Positions 31,235 to 39,225 of a DNA stretch of 43,830 nucleotides are shown here, piece by piece. Position 1 is the first letter of the stretch. Each line of letters starts with the position of its first letter. The stretch is from positions 1-43,830 of the forward strand of contig JAHIYH010000026.1 of the NCBI GenBank assembly GCA_018814875.1, written 5' to 3'. The notes beneath the pieces are model-generated. The model did no database searches. It saw only the letters and a program-made list of their open reading frames with translations, and had not been told where the DNA came from. The stretch comes from Patescibacteria group bacterium. Lineage in GTDB: Bacteria; Patescibacteriota; Gracilibacteria; Peribacterales; Peribacteraceae. The translations under genes were made by a program, and so were the position numbers.

Positions 31235-31818
31235 GAGCCACGTTGGTGGGTAAAGGTATCTTGCGGTTTGCCCTGATCAGGAACTCTATGATCTTCTTTC
31301 ATATGAGATTCTTCTTTAAGATCTGCATCTTTCATTGCCTCTGCACCAAATCCAAGCCCCTTCCAGAAAGGCTTCTTATCGGTTGCATCAACACGATCAT
31401 CCTTCTTTGTACTCTTCTTAACTTTAGATTCTTTGGTTTCCTTGGTTCCTTTGGTTTCCTTGGTTTCTTTCGTATCCTTTTTATCAGCCTTAGTATCCTT
31501 GGCCTTAGACACAGTAACTACTTCCCCACTATGCTTCGATATACGCTTCTTGTTTCCCGTCTCATCAACAATATAACCAACACGTGAGCGCTTCTTAGTC
31601 TTTGAATCCACCAGCATAACATTACTGACTGATAGTGAAGCTTCGTAGTGAATAATTTGCCCCTGACGATTGGCCTGCTTTTTTAAATGCTTTGTACGCA
31701 TGTTAACGTCACTTACTACAATGCGTCCTGTTTGTTCTAAAACACGCATCACCTTTCCGGTTTTGCCCTTGTCCTTGCCGGTAATTACGACCACATGATC
31801 GCCTGCGCGCAGCTTCAT
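31231..31818 (-). CDS. rplX: Ribosomal protein uL24 with a 90-residue tail
   Basis: 195 residues from the ATG at 31818, which overlaps the L14 stop (ATGA); a longer frame upstream only reads through L14. The KOW core ([40 protein letters not shown]) and [16 protein letters not shown] end at about residue 103, the usual length. Residues 104-195 comprise a KET-type repeat ([20 protein letters not shown]) and then a less repetitive piece ([36 protein letters not shown]) that looks as if it could be conserved. Confidence 0.95.
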   Translation of the reverse strand: MKLRAGDHVVVITGKDKGKTGKVMRVLEQTGRIVVSDVNMRTKHLKKQANRQGQIIHYEASLSVSNVMLVDSKTKKRSRVGYIVDETGNKKRISKHSGEVVTVSKAKDTKADKKDTKETKETKGTKETKESKVKKSTKKDDRVDATDKKPFWKGLGFGAEAMKDADLKEESHMKEDHRVPDQGKPQDTFTHQRGS

Positions 31819-32183
31819 AATACGTCGGGGGCAAGGGAAACAATCTTCTGGAATGCTTTTCCACGTAACTCTCTGGCTACAGGGCCAAACACGCGCGTCC
31901 CCTTTGGAAGACGATCCCCTCCAATAATGATGCAAGCATTGTCATCAAAACGAATGCCACTACCATCTTTGCGACGGATTATTTTCTTGGTACGTACCAC
32001 CACCGCCTTCTCAACCGCCTTTCTCTTAACGATACCGCGTGGTGCTGCAGTTTTTACTGCCACAACAATTATGTCTCCAACACTCGCGCAACGTCGCCTA
32101 GAACCACCAAGTACTTTGATGCACATGGCGCTTTTGGCACCTGTATTATCCGCAACGTTGAGGATGGTTTGAACTTGGATCAT
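31815..32183 (-). CDS. rplN: Ribosomal protein uL14
   Basis: 122 residues, the universal length. [68 protein letters not shown] and [24 protein letters not shown]. It overlaps S17 upstream (4 bases) and L24 downstream (ATGA), so the run S17-L14-L24-L5 is tightly coupled with no repeats between genes. Confidence 0.98.
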   Translation of the reverse strand: MIQVQTILNVADNTGAKSAMCIKVLGGSRRRCASVGDIIVVAVKTAAPRGIVKRKAVEKAVVVRTKKIIRRKDGSGIRFDDNACIIIGGDRLPKGTRVFGPVARELRGKAFQKIVSLAPDVL

Positions 32184-32554
32184 GACTCGGATATTAAAGT
32201 GGAAGATTCTTCTGATGACTCCTCCTTTGACTCTTTTTCCTCTTTTACCTCTTCTTCTTGTTTACCATGAACAGCTTCTGCCACTCCTTCCTCATCTTTG
32301 ACATCACCCACACGTGGCACACGCTCCAACACCTCAGTTACTCTGAAATACTTGTTCTTACTTAGTGGTCTACATTCGGAAACAATAACCGTGTCGCCTT
32401 CCTGTAAATCTTCAATTCCTTTGCTATCTGCCATAAACTTACTGCTACGACGGAAACGCTTCTTGTAGATAGGATGGAATACAGCCCTATGTTCTATCAC
32501 CGTAACAGTATCTATCATCTTTGCCGATACAACGGTACATTTTTTGGTTCTCAT
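32180..32554 (-). CDS. rpsQ: Ribosomal protein uS17 with an acidic tail
   Basis: 124 residues. The OB-fold core, residues 1-80, has [35 protein letters not shown] and [20 protein letters not shown]. Residues about 83-124 form an acidic tail of [25 protein letters not shown] type. Coupled to L29 and L14 by 4-base overlaps. Confidence 0.95.
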   Translation of the reverse strand: MRTKKCTVVSAKMIDTVTVIEHRAVFHPIYKKRFRRSSKFMADSKGIEDLQEGDTVIVSECRPLSKNKYFRVTEVLERVPRVGDVKDEEGVAEAVHGKQEEEVKEEKESKEESSEESSTLISES

Positions 32555-32793
32555 GATTTCTTATGGGTAGAAGATTCCTTTTCCTCATATACTTCGTACG
32601 CCTTCTCGGTTAACGCCGTATTCATGCGTGAAATCTGTTTTTTCTCACGACGATATTTGCCAGTGTCCTTCTCTTTCTTCATTTTGATACCCAAACGCAT
32701 CTTGGCAACTAAAGACGCCTGCTCTTGTAACTCACGCAACAAGTCTTTCGCTTGCATTTTCCTAAGCTCGGTAATGGAAAGGATAGAAGACAT
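32551..32793 (-). CDS. rpmC: Ribosomal protein uL29
   Basis: 80 residues; helical hairpin with ITELRKMQAKDLLRELQEQ and RLGIKMKKEKDTGKYRREKKQISRMNTAL. Slightly longer than usual (about 65) because of a charged end ([15 protein letters not shown]). Starts one base inside the L16 stop (TAATG) and overlaps S17 by four bases. Confidence 0.95.
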   Translation of the reverse strand: MSSILSITELRKMQAKDLLRELQEQASLVAKMRLGIKMKKEKDTGKYRREKKQISRMNTALTEKAYEVYEEKESSTHKKS

Positions 32794-33212
32794 TAGCGTG
32801 TAATGCGAGTAACAATCTTGGTTTTCATTGGAATCTTGTGTCCTGCAAGGCGCAATGCTTCACGTGCCACTGCTTCTGTAATTCCATCCATTTCAAATAG
32901 AATTGTGCCAGCTTTCACTGCTGCAGCAAAATACTCCGGTGCTCCTTTTCCTGATCCCATAGGGACTTCTGCAGGCTTTTTGGTAACAGGTGTATGTGGA
33001 AAAACGCGCACCCAAATCTTTCCTCCACGCTGTACAGAATGAGTCATAGCGCGCCTTGCTGCCTCCAACTGACGTGCAGTTACTTCTCCATTCGAAATCA
33101 CTTTAAGACCTACTGATCCAAACGCCAACATGTGCCCACGCTGTGCAACGCCGCTGAATGCTCCACGACGTCTGTGATGCTTACGATGCTTTAATTTTTT
33201 AGGCTCAAGCAT
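32793..33212 (-). CDS. rplP: Ribosomal protein uL16
   Basis: 139 residues from the ATG at 33212 (MLEPKKLKHRKHHRRRGAFS), which overlaps the end of S3 by eight bases; a longer frame to 33314 only reads S3 sequence out of phase. Core blocks: AFGSVGLKVISNGEVTARQLEAARRAM, KIWVRVFPHTPVTKKPAEVPMGSGKGAPEYFAA and LFEMDGI. The conserved residues that line the A-site tRNA path are present. Confidence 0.97.
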   Translation of the reverse strand: MLEPKKLKHRKHHRRRGAFSGVAQRGHMLAFGSVGLKVISNGEVTARQLEAARRAMTHSVQRGGKIWVRVFPHTPVTKKPAEVPMGSGKGAPEYFAAAVKAGTILFEMDGITEAVAREALRLAGHKIPMKTKIVTRITR

Positions 33213-33888
33213 CTTGCTGTTGGTTGTTATCAGATAAAGTGGAGGTTTGAATATGCTCAACCTTTCGGAAGACCATTCCTTTATAGATCCAAACTTTAAT
33301 GCCAATCGTCCCATATGTCGTCAAGGCACTGCGCCTAGCGAACTGCACGTTGGCACGAAGAGTCTGCAAAGGAATATTCCCCTCTTTAAAGAGTTCTGAT
33401 CGAGCAATTTCAGCACCATTTAGGCGTCCCGCGACACGAATTTTAATTCCAATCGCTCCCGCCTGCATCGCCTTCTCGATCGCCATCTTTGCAGCCCGCC
33501 TGTAAGGCATGCGACGTTGAATCTGCCCTTGAACATTTTCGGCAACCACTGCAGCATCTGCATCGGGGCTACGAATCTCCTGAATGTTCACTTCAAAAGA
33601 GCCACCAAACTCCTTATCTAAATCTTTTCTGAGCTCTTCTATAGCTGCACCTTGCTTCCCGATAATCACACCTGGCTTGCTTGTATGGATCGCCACAGAG
33701 ATCTTCTTGCTACGGTCAATGCCAATTTCGCTTATACCCGCATCCTTAAAACGCTCTCTAACATAACGTTTTATACGCGTATCCTGCAGGAACAAGTCGC
33801 GATACTTCTTCTTCCTTGCAAACCACGTACTGGACCAGGAATGCGTGATTCCGAGCCTAAAGCCGTTGGCGTTTACTTTCTGACCCAT
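33205..33888 (-). CDS. rpsC: Ribosomal protein uS3
   Basis: 227 residues: GQKVNANGFRLGITHSWSSTWFA at the start, the type II KH domain with VAIHTSKPGVIIGKQGAAIEEL, and the C-terminal RRMPYRRAAKMAIEKAMQAGAIGIKI and GRLNGAEIARSE. It binds the 16S head and the mRNA entry. The start overlaps the L22 stop by one base (TAATG). Confidence 0.98.
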   Translation of the reverse strand: MGQKVNANGFRLGITHSWSSTWFARKKKYRDLFLQDTRIKRYVRERFKDAGISEIGIDRSKKISVAIHTSKPGVIIGKQGAAIEELRKDLDKEFGGSFEVNIQEIRSPDADAAVVAENVQGQIQRRMPYRRAAKMAIEKAMQAGAIGIKIRVAGRLNGAEIARSELFKEGNIPLQTLRANVQFARRSALTTYGTIGIKVWIYKGMVFRKVEHIQTSTLSDNNQQQDA

Positions 33889-34442
33889 TATTTTTTGGTG
33901 GAAGAATCTTTCTCAGCAGAAACCTTGGGAGTGGAGGTGGTTTTCTTCTCCTGCCCCGAGCTGCGTCGAGTGGTGGGAGAAGAACCTTCCTCTAAATCCT
34001 GTGACTCCTTCTGAGTACTTACCTTTTTTACAGTCTTTTTTGACTTCTGTGAAGTAGGTTCTTTCGTTTTTTTAGATGCGCTTTCCCCTTTCACTTTACC
34101 CTTTTCCCCTTCTACAGAAGCGATTCCCAACGTCAACTCGATATGACTCAAAAACTTTCGCATTGGACGAACACGCCCACGAGCCATTGGAACACCTCTG
34201 TGATATGCCTGCCCCTGATTCACGATAAGAGACTTAATCACGAGTTCTTGTGGATCCTGACTATCATTATTCTGTGCATTGGCCATCGCAGACTTCAGGA
34301 GCTCTTCGAGGAGACGTGCCGCCTTCTTGTTGGTTCTCTCTAATGATTCAATCGCCTGAGGTACAGTCATTCCACGAATCATCTTGGCAATGAGATTAGC
34401 CTTCTTGGGAGCGATGCGGACGGAATGTAATGAAGCTTTCAT
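33888..34442 (-). CDS. rplV: Ribosomal protein uL22 with a repeat-derived tail
   Basis: 184 residues. Core 1-110: LHSVRIAPKKANLIAKMIRG, AARLLEELLKSAMANAQNN and VNQGQAYHRGVPMARGRVRPMRKFLSHIELTLG. Residues 111-184 are a Lys/Ser/Thr-rich tail that begins EGEKGKVKGESASKK. The DNA of that first part (34081-34117) matches the GGGAAAAGGGTAAAGTGAAA repeat found between rpe and the lipoprotein gene. L22 lines the peptide exit tunnel, and its C-terminus lies near the surface, so a long tail can be tolerated. Confidence 0.95.
   Translation of the reverse strand: MKASLHSVRIAPKKANLIAKMIRGMTVPQAIESLERTNKKAARLLEELLKSAMANAQNNDSQDPQELVIKSLIVNQGQAYHRGVPMARGRVRPMRKFLSHIELTLGIASVEGEKGKVKGESASKKTKEPTSQKSKKTVKKVSTQKESQDLEEGSSPTTRRSSGQEKKTTSTPKVSAEKDSSTKK
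34081..34117 (-). repeat. Intergenic-type word repeat inside the L22 gene
   Basis: On the minus strand GAAGGGGAAAAGGGTAAAGT and GAAAGGGGAAAGC encode EGEKGKVKGES. It matches the left arm of the hairpin at 4068-4143 over about 20 bases. Confidence 0.8.
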
Positions 34443-34465
34443 AGTCAGATAGAAGTAATAGTCGA

Positions 34466-34566
34466 ATCAGAGAGGCAATTGGCTTGTTTGCTTGTTGGCT
34501 TACTTGTACTGAGTGAAGTCGAAGTATTAGCTAAGTCGCCAATGTGCCAATAAGCTGTAAGCCCGC
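34466..34566. repeat. Inverted word repeat (AATTGGCTTGTTTGCTTGTTGG family)
   Basis: GGCAATTGGCTTGTTTGCTT words face GCCAATGTGCCAATAAGCTG between S19 and L22. Confidence 0.7.
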
Positions 34567-34584
34567 AATAGAAGAAATGCTGGA

Positions 34585-34896
34585 TCATTTGCTTGGGGAG
34601 GACATCTTAGAATCCTTAGACTGTGCCCCTGCCATCTTTCCACCGTGTATCCTGAATTTAGTTGTCCAAGAGAACTCACCTAATTTATGTCCCACCATTT
34701 GCTCGGTTATATAAACCGGCGTGAAGTCTTTTCCGTTGTGAACTGCAAATGTGAATCCAACGAATTCTGGTGGAATATCGCAGTCACGTGCCCATGTCTT
34801 GATGATCCTCTTCTCTTTACCACCTTCTATCATCTTCATCACTTTCTTTAGAAGTTTCGCATCAATGTGGGGGCCTTTTTTGAGAGATCTGGACAT
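34585..34896 (-). CDS. rpsS: Ribosomal protein uS19
   Basis: 103 residues from the ATG at 34896 ([19 protein letters not shown]). Further blocks: [34 protein letters not shown] and [15 protein letters not shown] longer in-frame version to 34974 only translates the neighbouring TTGACAATTGA repeat. The last 15 residues ([13 protein letters not shown]) are a small extra tail. Confidence 0.96.
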   Translation of the reverse strand: MSRSLKKGPHIDAKLLKKVMKMIEGGKEKRIIKTWARDCDIPPEFVGFTFAVHNGKDFTPVYITEQMVGHKLGEFSWTTKFRIHGGKMAGAQSKDSKMSSPSK

Positions 34897-34920
34897 AGAA
34901 TTAGTTAGTGAAAGGATTTG

Positions 34921-35012
34921 TATAAGGTGAAAAATTGACAATTGAAAATTGACAATTGACAATGTCACGAGCATTAATTGTCAATTGTTCATTGTCAATT
35001 ATCAATTGAACC
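34921..35012. repeat. Inverted word repeat (AATTGACAATTGA family)
   Basis: AAAATTGACAATTGAAAATT words face TTAATTGTCAATTGTTCATT words between L2 and S19. Since each word is itself nearly palindromic, alternative hairpins are possible. Confidence 0.75.
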
Positions 35013-35051
35013 TCAGGTGAGCCGTTAGTAGAAAAAGAATATGACATAATA

Positions 35052-35903
35052 TTAGCGTTTACGTTTCTTATTAATACGACGACGTACAATAAATAGGTTC
35101 GAATGCTTATTCTGCTTGCGAGTTTTTACACCCAACGCTCTCTTGCCCCATGGAGTTTTTGGACCCTTCTTAATACCAATTGGTGAATGCCCCTCTCCTC
35201 CACCATGTGGGTGATCAACGGCATTCATGGATTTTCCAAGAACCTGTGGACGGCGACCAAGCCAACGCATACGTCCTGCTTTTCCAATACGGATTAAGTT
35301 GTGCTCGGGATTACTAACCGTACCAATGGTAGCAGAGCATACGGAGTGAACTTTACGCACTTCTCCACTGGGCAATTGAATTAATGCAAAATCTCCATCG
35401 ATACTCATGAGTGTGGCAGACGTTCCAGCTGAACGAACAATCTGTCCTCCTTTTCCTAATGTTAGTTCAATATTAAAAATCTTGTATCCGGAAGGAATGT
35501 ATTTAAGTTGCATTCTATTGCCAGGTTTCACCTTGGTACGCTCGGCACAAACAACCTGATCTCCTACTTCTAATTTCTCCGGCGCCAAGATATAACGCTT
35601 TTCTCCATCTACATAATGAAGAAGTGCAATGGAAGCTGATCTATTTGGATCATATTCAAGTGCGGCCACTTTCGCCGGTACTCCTGCTTTATCTGAACGC
35701 TTGAAATCGATATCTCGCAAGAGGCGCTTATGCCCTCCTCCACGATGACGAATTGTAACGCGTCCGGAACTGTTACGACCGGAGATACGCTTTTTGCCCT
35801 TACTCAAGCCCTTTTCTGGCTTCTTCTTGGTCAGATGAGCGGTCGACAGGAAGGTCATGCGACGTCGTGCTGGGCTCGTTGGTTTTACTTTTTTAATTGG
35901 CAT
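35052..35903 (-). CDS. rplB: Ribosomal protein uL2
   Basis: 283 residues, slightly longer than the common 273-277. Motifs: [94 protein letters not shown] with the catalytic-centre His in DHPHGGGEG, and [19 protein letters not shown]. It lies between L23 and S19. Confidence 0.98.
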   Translation of the reverse strand: MPIKKVKPTSPARRRMTFLSTAHLTKKKPEKGLSKGKKRISGRNSSGRVTIRHRGGGHKRLLRDIDFKRSDKAGVPAKVAALEYDPNRSASIALLHYVDGEKRYILAPEKLEVGDQVVCAERTKVKPGNRMQLKYIPSGYKIFNIELTLGKGGQIVRSAGTSATLMSIDGDFALIQLPSGEVRKVHSVCSATIGTVSNPEHNLIRIGKAGRMRWLGRRPQVLGKSMNAVDHPHGGGEGHSPIGIKKGPKTPWGKRALGVKTRKQNKHSNLFIVRRRINKKRKR

Positions 35904-35937
35904 AACTCAAGTAATGAGATGTAAGAAGAGCATCATG

Positions 35938-36028
35938 CAATTGCTCCATTGTTTCATGGTTCCATGGTTCGCAAGCGAGTTTCGAACACTTATTTAGCCG
36001 ATGAACAATGGAACAATGGAACAATGGA
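35938..36028. repeat. Inverted word repeat (AACAATGG family)
   Basis: CCATTGTTTCATGGTTCCAT words (35948 on) face GAACAATGGAACAATGGAAC (36003 on), with a small GTTCGCAAGCGAG hairpin in the loop, between L23 and L2. Confidence 0.8.
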
Positions 36029-36034
36029 ACAGGG

Positions 36035-36328
36035 TTAAGTTTTAAAATTAGCAATATCTAACGTCTTGCTCTGTTTATCAAGGGTCACCATCACCTTCTT
36101 GTAAGGATGACGTTTCTGCATCGTGCCACCACGAATCGCTCTGTTCTTAGCTACCACTCGCATCACACGCACACTATCTGCATTCACATCGTAATATCGC
36201 TTTAGTGCCGCTTTGATATCAATCTTCGTTGAATCAGGAGCAACCTTTAATGTGTAGGTGCGATTCACCTTTAGGCGTTCTGACTTTTCAGTGACTATTG
36301 AGCCGAGGATGACGCGGGATAAGTCCAT
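36035..36328 (-). CDS. rplW: Ribosomal protein uL23
   Basis: 97 residues. VILGSIVTEKSERLKVNRTYTLKVAPDSTKIDIKAALKRYYDV is the conserved N-terminal half, followed by VRVMRVVAKNRAIRGGTMQKRHPYKKVMVTL. L23 docks the signal recognition particle and trigger factor at the tunnel exit. The gap to L4 is six bases. Confidence 0.96.
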   Translation of the reverse strand: MDLSRVILGSIVTEKSERLKVNRTYTLKVAPDSTKIDIKAALKRYYDVNADSVRVMRVVAKNRAIRGGTMQKRHPYKKVMVTLDKQSKTLDIANFKT

Positions 36329-36329
36329 A

Positions 36330-36475
36330 TAGGGCTAGGGCTTGGGCTTGGAAGTAGAAACTTTTTTAGTCGTTGTTTTCTTGGTTGATGACACCTTCTC
36401 TTTTACCTCCTTTACCTCTTTTTTCTCTTTTACATCTTTTACCTCCTTTATCTCTTTTTTCTCTTTTCCAGAGAA
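36330..36475 (-). repeat. Word repeats in the L4 tail and stop
   Basis: Plus strand: TTTACCTCCTTTACCTCTTT words (36400-36470) encode KEVK units; AGGGCTAGGGCTTGGGCTTGG (36330-36351) encodes SKPKP-stop. The latter matches the family at 20788-20824. Confidence 0.75.
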
Positions 36476-37093
36476 CACCTCCTCCGCCTTCTTAATCGCA
36501 TCTACAAGGAAAACAATGTGATAAGACCTGAGAATGTCTTCAGGATTCAGGTAAGAAACCTGAACTGTCTTCACTCTTGGAATATTGCGTGCCGAAAGTG
36601 ATAGTGCTTCGTGCTTCTTATCTGTAACAAGAAGGATATGCCTTCCTATATTAGTTGGCAGTTTTTCTAGAAGTTTATACAGATCCTTTGTCTTGATAGC
36701 CTCTGGATAACTTTCTAAACCAATAATCTTTCCATTCTTGGCCTGTAAAGAAAGACACGAGAAAAGTGCTTTTCTGCGCATTATACGTGGCATATCTTTT
36801 ATAAAATTCGCATTATTGAGCGGCCCAAAAGCTTTGTTTCCTCCGCGCAGAAGCGGACTTCTGATGGAACCGCGACGCGCACGTCCTGTACCCTTTTGAG
36901 CAAAGAGCTTGCGTGTAGAACCGCTAATTTCTCCACGACTCTTGGTATGAGCAATTGGTGATCTTCGGTTACTCTGCTGACGAACCAATGCCTGATGCAT
37001 GAGACCCTCATTAATAGGTGACTCAAACAATTCCTTAGGAAGAGCGACTGTCCCCTTTTTTGTACCCGTTGATGAATATACATCTATATTCAT
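36335..37093 (-). CDS. rplD: Ribosomal protein uL4 with a KEVK-repeat tail
   Basis: 252 residues. Core 1-207 with VRQQSNRRSPIAHTKSRGEISGSTRKLFAQKGTGRARRGSIRSPLLRGG, the tunnel-lining loop, and ARNIPRVKTVQVSYLNPEDILRSYHIVF. Residues 208-252 are a Lys/Glu/Val repeat (KEVKDVKEKKEVKEVKEK) and a Lys/Thr/Ser end that closes with SKPKP. The DNA of the tail is TTTTACCTCC/TTTTTTCTC words, and the last codons are GGGCTTGG words as found in intergenic repeats. It overlaps L3 by four bases (ATGA). Confidence 0.95.
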   Translation of the reverse strand: MNIDVYSSTGTKKGTVALPKELFESPINEGLMHQALVRQQSNRRSPIAHTKSRGEISGSTRKLFAQKGTGRARRGSIRSPLLRGGNKAFGPLNNANFIKDMPRIMRRKALFSCLSLQAKNGKIIGLESYPEAIKTKDLYKLLEKLPTNIGRHILLVTDKKHEALSLSARNIPRVKTVQVSYLNPEDILRSYHIVFLVDAIKKAEEVFSGKEKKEIKEVKDVKEKKEVKEVKEKVSSTKKTTTKKVSTSKPKP

Positions 37094-37710
37094 GATTCTT
37101 TAGAAGAAGTAGAAGATTCAATAGTAACGAACAAGTTAGAACCATTGGGGCCTGGAACGGGACCTTTGATACACAGAATTCCCTTCTCCGGATCGCATAA
37201 AACCACTGGGCGACGTTTGATTGTAATGGTCTGATTTCCCATTTGTCCTGGCATTTTCTTGCCCTTTATGACCCTCCCAGGAAAAGCGCACATTCCCACA
37301 GATCCGGGACGGCGGTGGCTATGTGAACCGTGAGTTGCAGGTCCTCCATGGAATCCATGTCTTTTAATTACACCTTGGAATCCTTTTCCTTTGCTTGTCC
37401 CAGAAATGGTCACAAGACTTTCAACTGGAATAGCTGCCGCAGTAATCTCTCCTCCGGGATTCAAACCTTCTAACGAATCCACCTGCCATTCCTTCTGCAA
37501 TTCGTAACGTGTGTGCTCATTGCCTTTGCGTGTCTTCCATTTTTTGGCACCAATACCCAAAACAACGGCATTGTAGCCATCCTTACCCTCAGTCTTGGTA
37601 CGAACAATGATGTTAGGCTTCACCTCTAGATACGTCACAGGAACTGCCTCTCCGTTTTCTAGGAAGAGTCGCGACATGCCGACTTTTTTGGCAATGAGTC
37701 CTTGAGACAT
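37090..37710 (-). CDS. rplC: Ribosomal protein uL3
   Basis: 206 residues. Motifs: GLIAKKVGMSRLFLENGEAVPVTYLEV, the central loop GTSKGKGFQGVIKRHGFHGGPATHGSHSHRRPGSVG, VIKGKKMPGQMGNQTITIKRRPVVL and the end GSNLFVTIESS. First gene of the locus here; S10, which normally precedes it, is absent. A promoter candidate lies about 110 bases upstream. Confidence 0.97.
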   Translation of the reverse strand: MSQGLIAKKVGMSRLFLENGEAVPVTYLEVKPNIIVRTKTEGKDGYNAVVLGIGAKKWKTRKGNEHTRYELQKEWQVDSLEGLNPGGEITAAAIPVESLVTISGTSKGKGFQGVIKRHGFHGGPATHGSHSHRRPGSVGMCAFPGRVIKGKKMPGQMGNQTITIKRRPVVLCDPEKGILCIKGPVPGPNGSNLFVTIESSTSSKES

Positions 37711-37734
37711 TGGATAGGCTTGGAGGTTCTTGCG

Positions 37735-37761
37735 GACTGCTTATTCACAACGAAGGCAGTC
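37735..37761 (-). promoter_or_regulatory. Leader hairpin upstream of L3
   Basis: GACTGC (37735-37740) and GCAGTC (37756-37761) can pair in the transcript leader between the predicted start point and the L3 ATG. It might serve autoregulation of the ribosomal operon; the evidence is only position and pairing. Confidence 0.3.
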
Positions 37762-37821
37762 TCGAACATAAGCGACGCCTTTTAGCACGATGGCTTGAAG
37801 GCTTCTCGCATCAGTACACTG

Positions 37822-37851
37822 AGTGTATTGGTTTGCATTCGACATCGTCAA
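37822..37851 (-). promoter_or_regulatory. Probable promoter of the ribosomal-protein locus
   Basis: On the minus strand TTGACG (37851-37846), an 18-base spacer and TACACT (37827-37822) give a sigma70-like promoter. The leader would be about 105 bases, unlike the leaderless genes in the same window. Confidence 0.5.
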
Positions 37852-37930
37852 TGAACAATCGCTGTTTTTCTTGTATTTTTCCAAAGATTTTAGAGGCGGA
37901 GCAAAAGGGTATGTAGTTTATGACTTCTAG

Positions 37931-38743
37931 TTAGGCAAAAGTTAACGACTTTGCCAGCTTTGGTTCCAATTGTTTCTTCTGCTTTTTGTTGAGCTCCTTT
38001 GCATACTCATAGAGCTCCTGTGAATATGGAAGTGATGAACGAATGTACTTCTTCATATCTTCCAATTCTGACACTGACATTCCGATGTAAGAATGTGTAC
38101 TGACATTTTCTCTTCTCACATTGCTCACAGGTACACCTATTAATGAGTAGCAAATGGAAAAGTCTTCGGGATTCTCCGTAATGCCAACAAAGATAAACCC
38201 GTCAAGAATATGCTTTGCTTGCTCCAAATGTTCGTATGTCAGTTTATACATCTCTTCAGGATGGAGCCCTGCACAGAAATGCAAAAGGTATTTTGTATAA
38301 CTTACAAATATAGTATCTTTTACAACCTCAAACCATTCTGAAAACGAAAGAATCTTTCCATTTTCACCTTCAAGACACATACCACTCATCAATATTCCAT
38401 CTTTTTCATATATAGATCTGTGATGATTATACAAAGAAACCACACGTTCGGCTTGATCTCTCAGAAACACAATCTTGTGATTTTCTCTCTCATTAAAAAC
38501 ATTGGCTACTTCCTTTAAGAAAATATTATGCCCACATACTACATGTGCCTTTTCCCGTTCTTGCTCAGACAAAAATAAAACACAATCCATAGGTTTAATG
38601 CCTCTGGCTTCATTTCGATAAGCTGATACTATTTTTTCTTTTTCGTAGTTACGCTTCAAATGAACATGGATTGTAGTTCCTCCAGTCTTGGGCATATGTA
38701 GAAATACAAATAGTGGCCTATGTTGTGGCGACAAACTATCCAT
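37931..38743 (-). CDS. Sulfotransferase-like protein
   Basis: 270 residues. The PAPS-binding loop HMPKTGGTT (16-24) follows a beta strand (LFVFL), as in carbohydrate sulfotransferases of the HS2ST/Sulfotransfer_2 type. The 3'-phosphate motif is IVFLRDQAERVVSLYNHH (91-108). It is homologous to the C-terminal half of the neighbouring fusion protein; both end YEYAKELNKKQKKQLxxKLA. GGGAG lies 5-9 bases upstream of the ATG. It probably modifies a surface polysaccharide exported by the adjacent ABC system. The decayed ATPase just upstream suggests it was once the C-terminal half of a second fusion gene. Confidence 0.85.
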   Translation of the reverse strand: MDSLSPQHRPLFVFLHMPKTGGTTIHVHLKRNYEKEKIVSAYRNEARGIKPMDCVLFLSEQEREKAHVVCGHNIFLKEVANVFNERENHKIVFLRDQAERVVSLYNHHRSIYEKDGILMSGMCLEGENGKILSFSEWFEVVKDTIFVSYTKYLLHFCAGLHPEEMYKLTYEHLEQAKHILDGFIFVGITENPEDFSICYSLIGVPVSNVRRENVSTHSYIGMSVSELEDMKKYIRSSLPYSQELYEYAKELNKKQKKQLEPKLAKSLTFA

Positions 38744-38834
38744 GAACTCCCATCAAATGTAACAAGCTATCAGGCAAGTGCCAAGTGCAAAATAAGTGAC
38801 TACGAATACAGGATTAGAATTTGTTATTAAGTTT

Positions 38835-39215
38835 TCCCCGCTACCATTGGTGACAATACACCCGTGGTTTTATCGAGATATGTTTGCAACACGGTTTCAG
38901 GATCACCATCCATGATGCCCCCTTCCCCCTGCTAATTCTTTAATGAAGTCTTCACTGTGGCTAGTCATTACAACTGTCGCATCACCTTGAACAAGCTCCA
39001 TCATCTTATCGCGACTTTTCTCTCTGAATCGCGCGTCTCCAGTTGCGAATACTTCATCAAGTAATAGAACTTATGATTCCAAATGCACTGCAATAGAAAA
39101 AGAAAGCCGTGAAGCCATACCACTAGAGAACTTATACAACTGTACATCTATAAAATCCTCAAGCTCCGAGAACTCTACGATGGAATCAAACTTGATAGAT
39201 ATCTCACCTCACTTA
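38835..39215 (-). pseudogene. Decayed duplicate of the polysaccharide-export ATPase
   Basis: The stretch aligns base by base with 40140-40480 of the intact ATPase gene (signature to H-loop region). The codons before Walker B read HLES-stop-VLLLDE where the intact gene has HLEPEVLLLDE. Frameshifts and a deletion follow near 38930, and the Walker A part is missing at the 39215 end. Its last readable part gives DGDPETVLQTYLDKTTG. It is the only content of the gap 38744-39225. Confidence 0.85.
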
Positions 39216-39225
39216 ACCCTAAATG

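Noticed and set aside
31819-31935. N-terminal extension of L24
   Set aside because: It is an out-of-frame reading of the L14 gene; the KOW domain begins at the ATG at 31818.
34897-34974. N-terminal extension of S19
   Set aside because: It reads through the TTGACAATTGA repeat and S19 normally starts at MSRSLKKGP.
38835-39215. A second functional ABC ATPase
   Set aside because: In-frame stop before Walker B, internal deletion and no Walker A.
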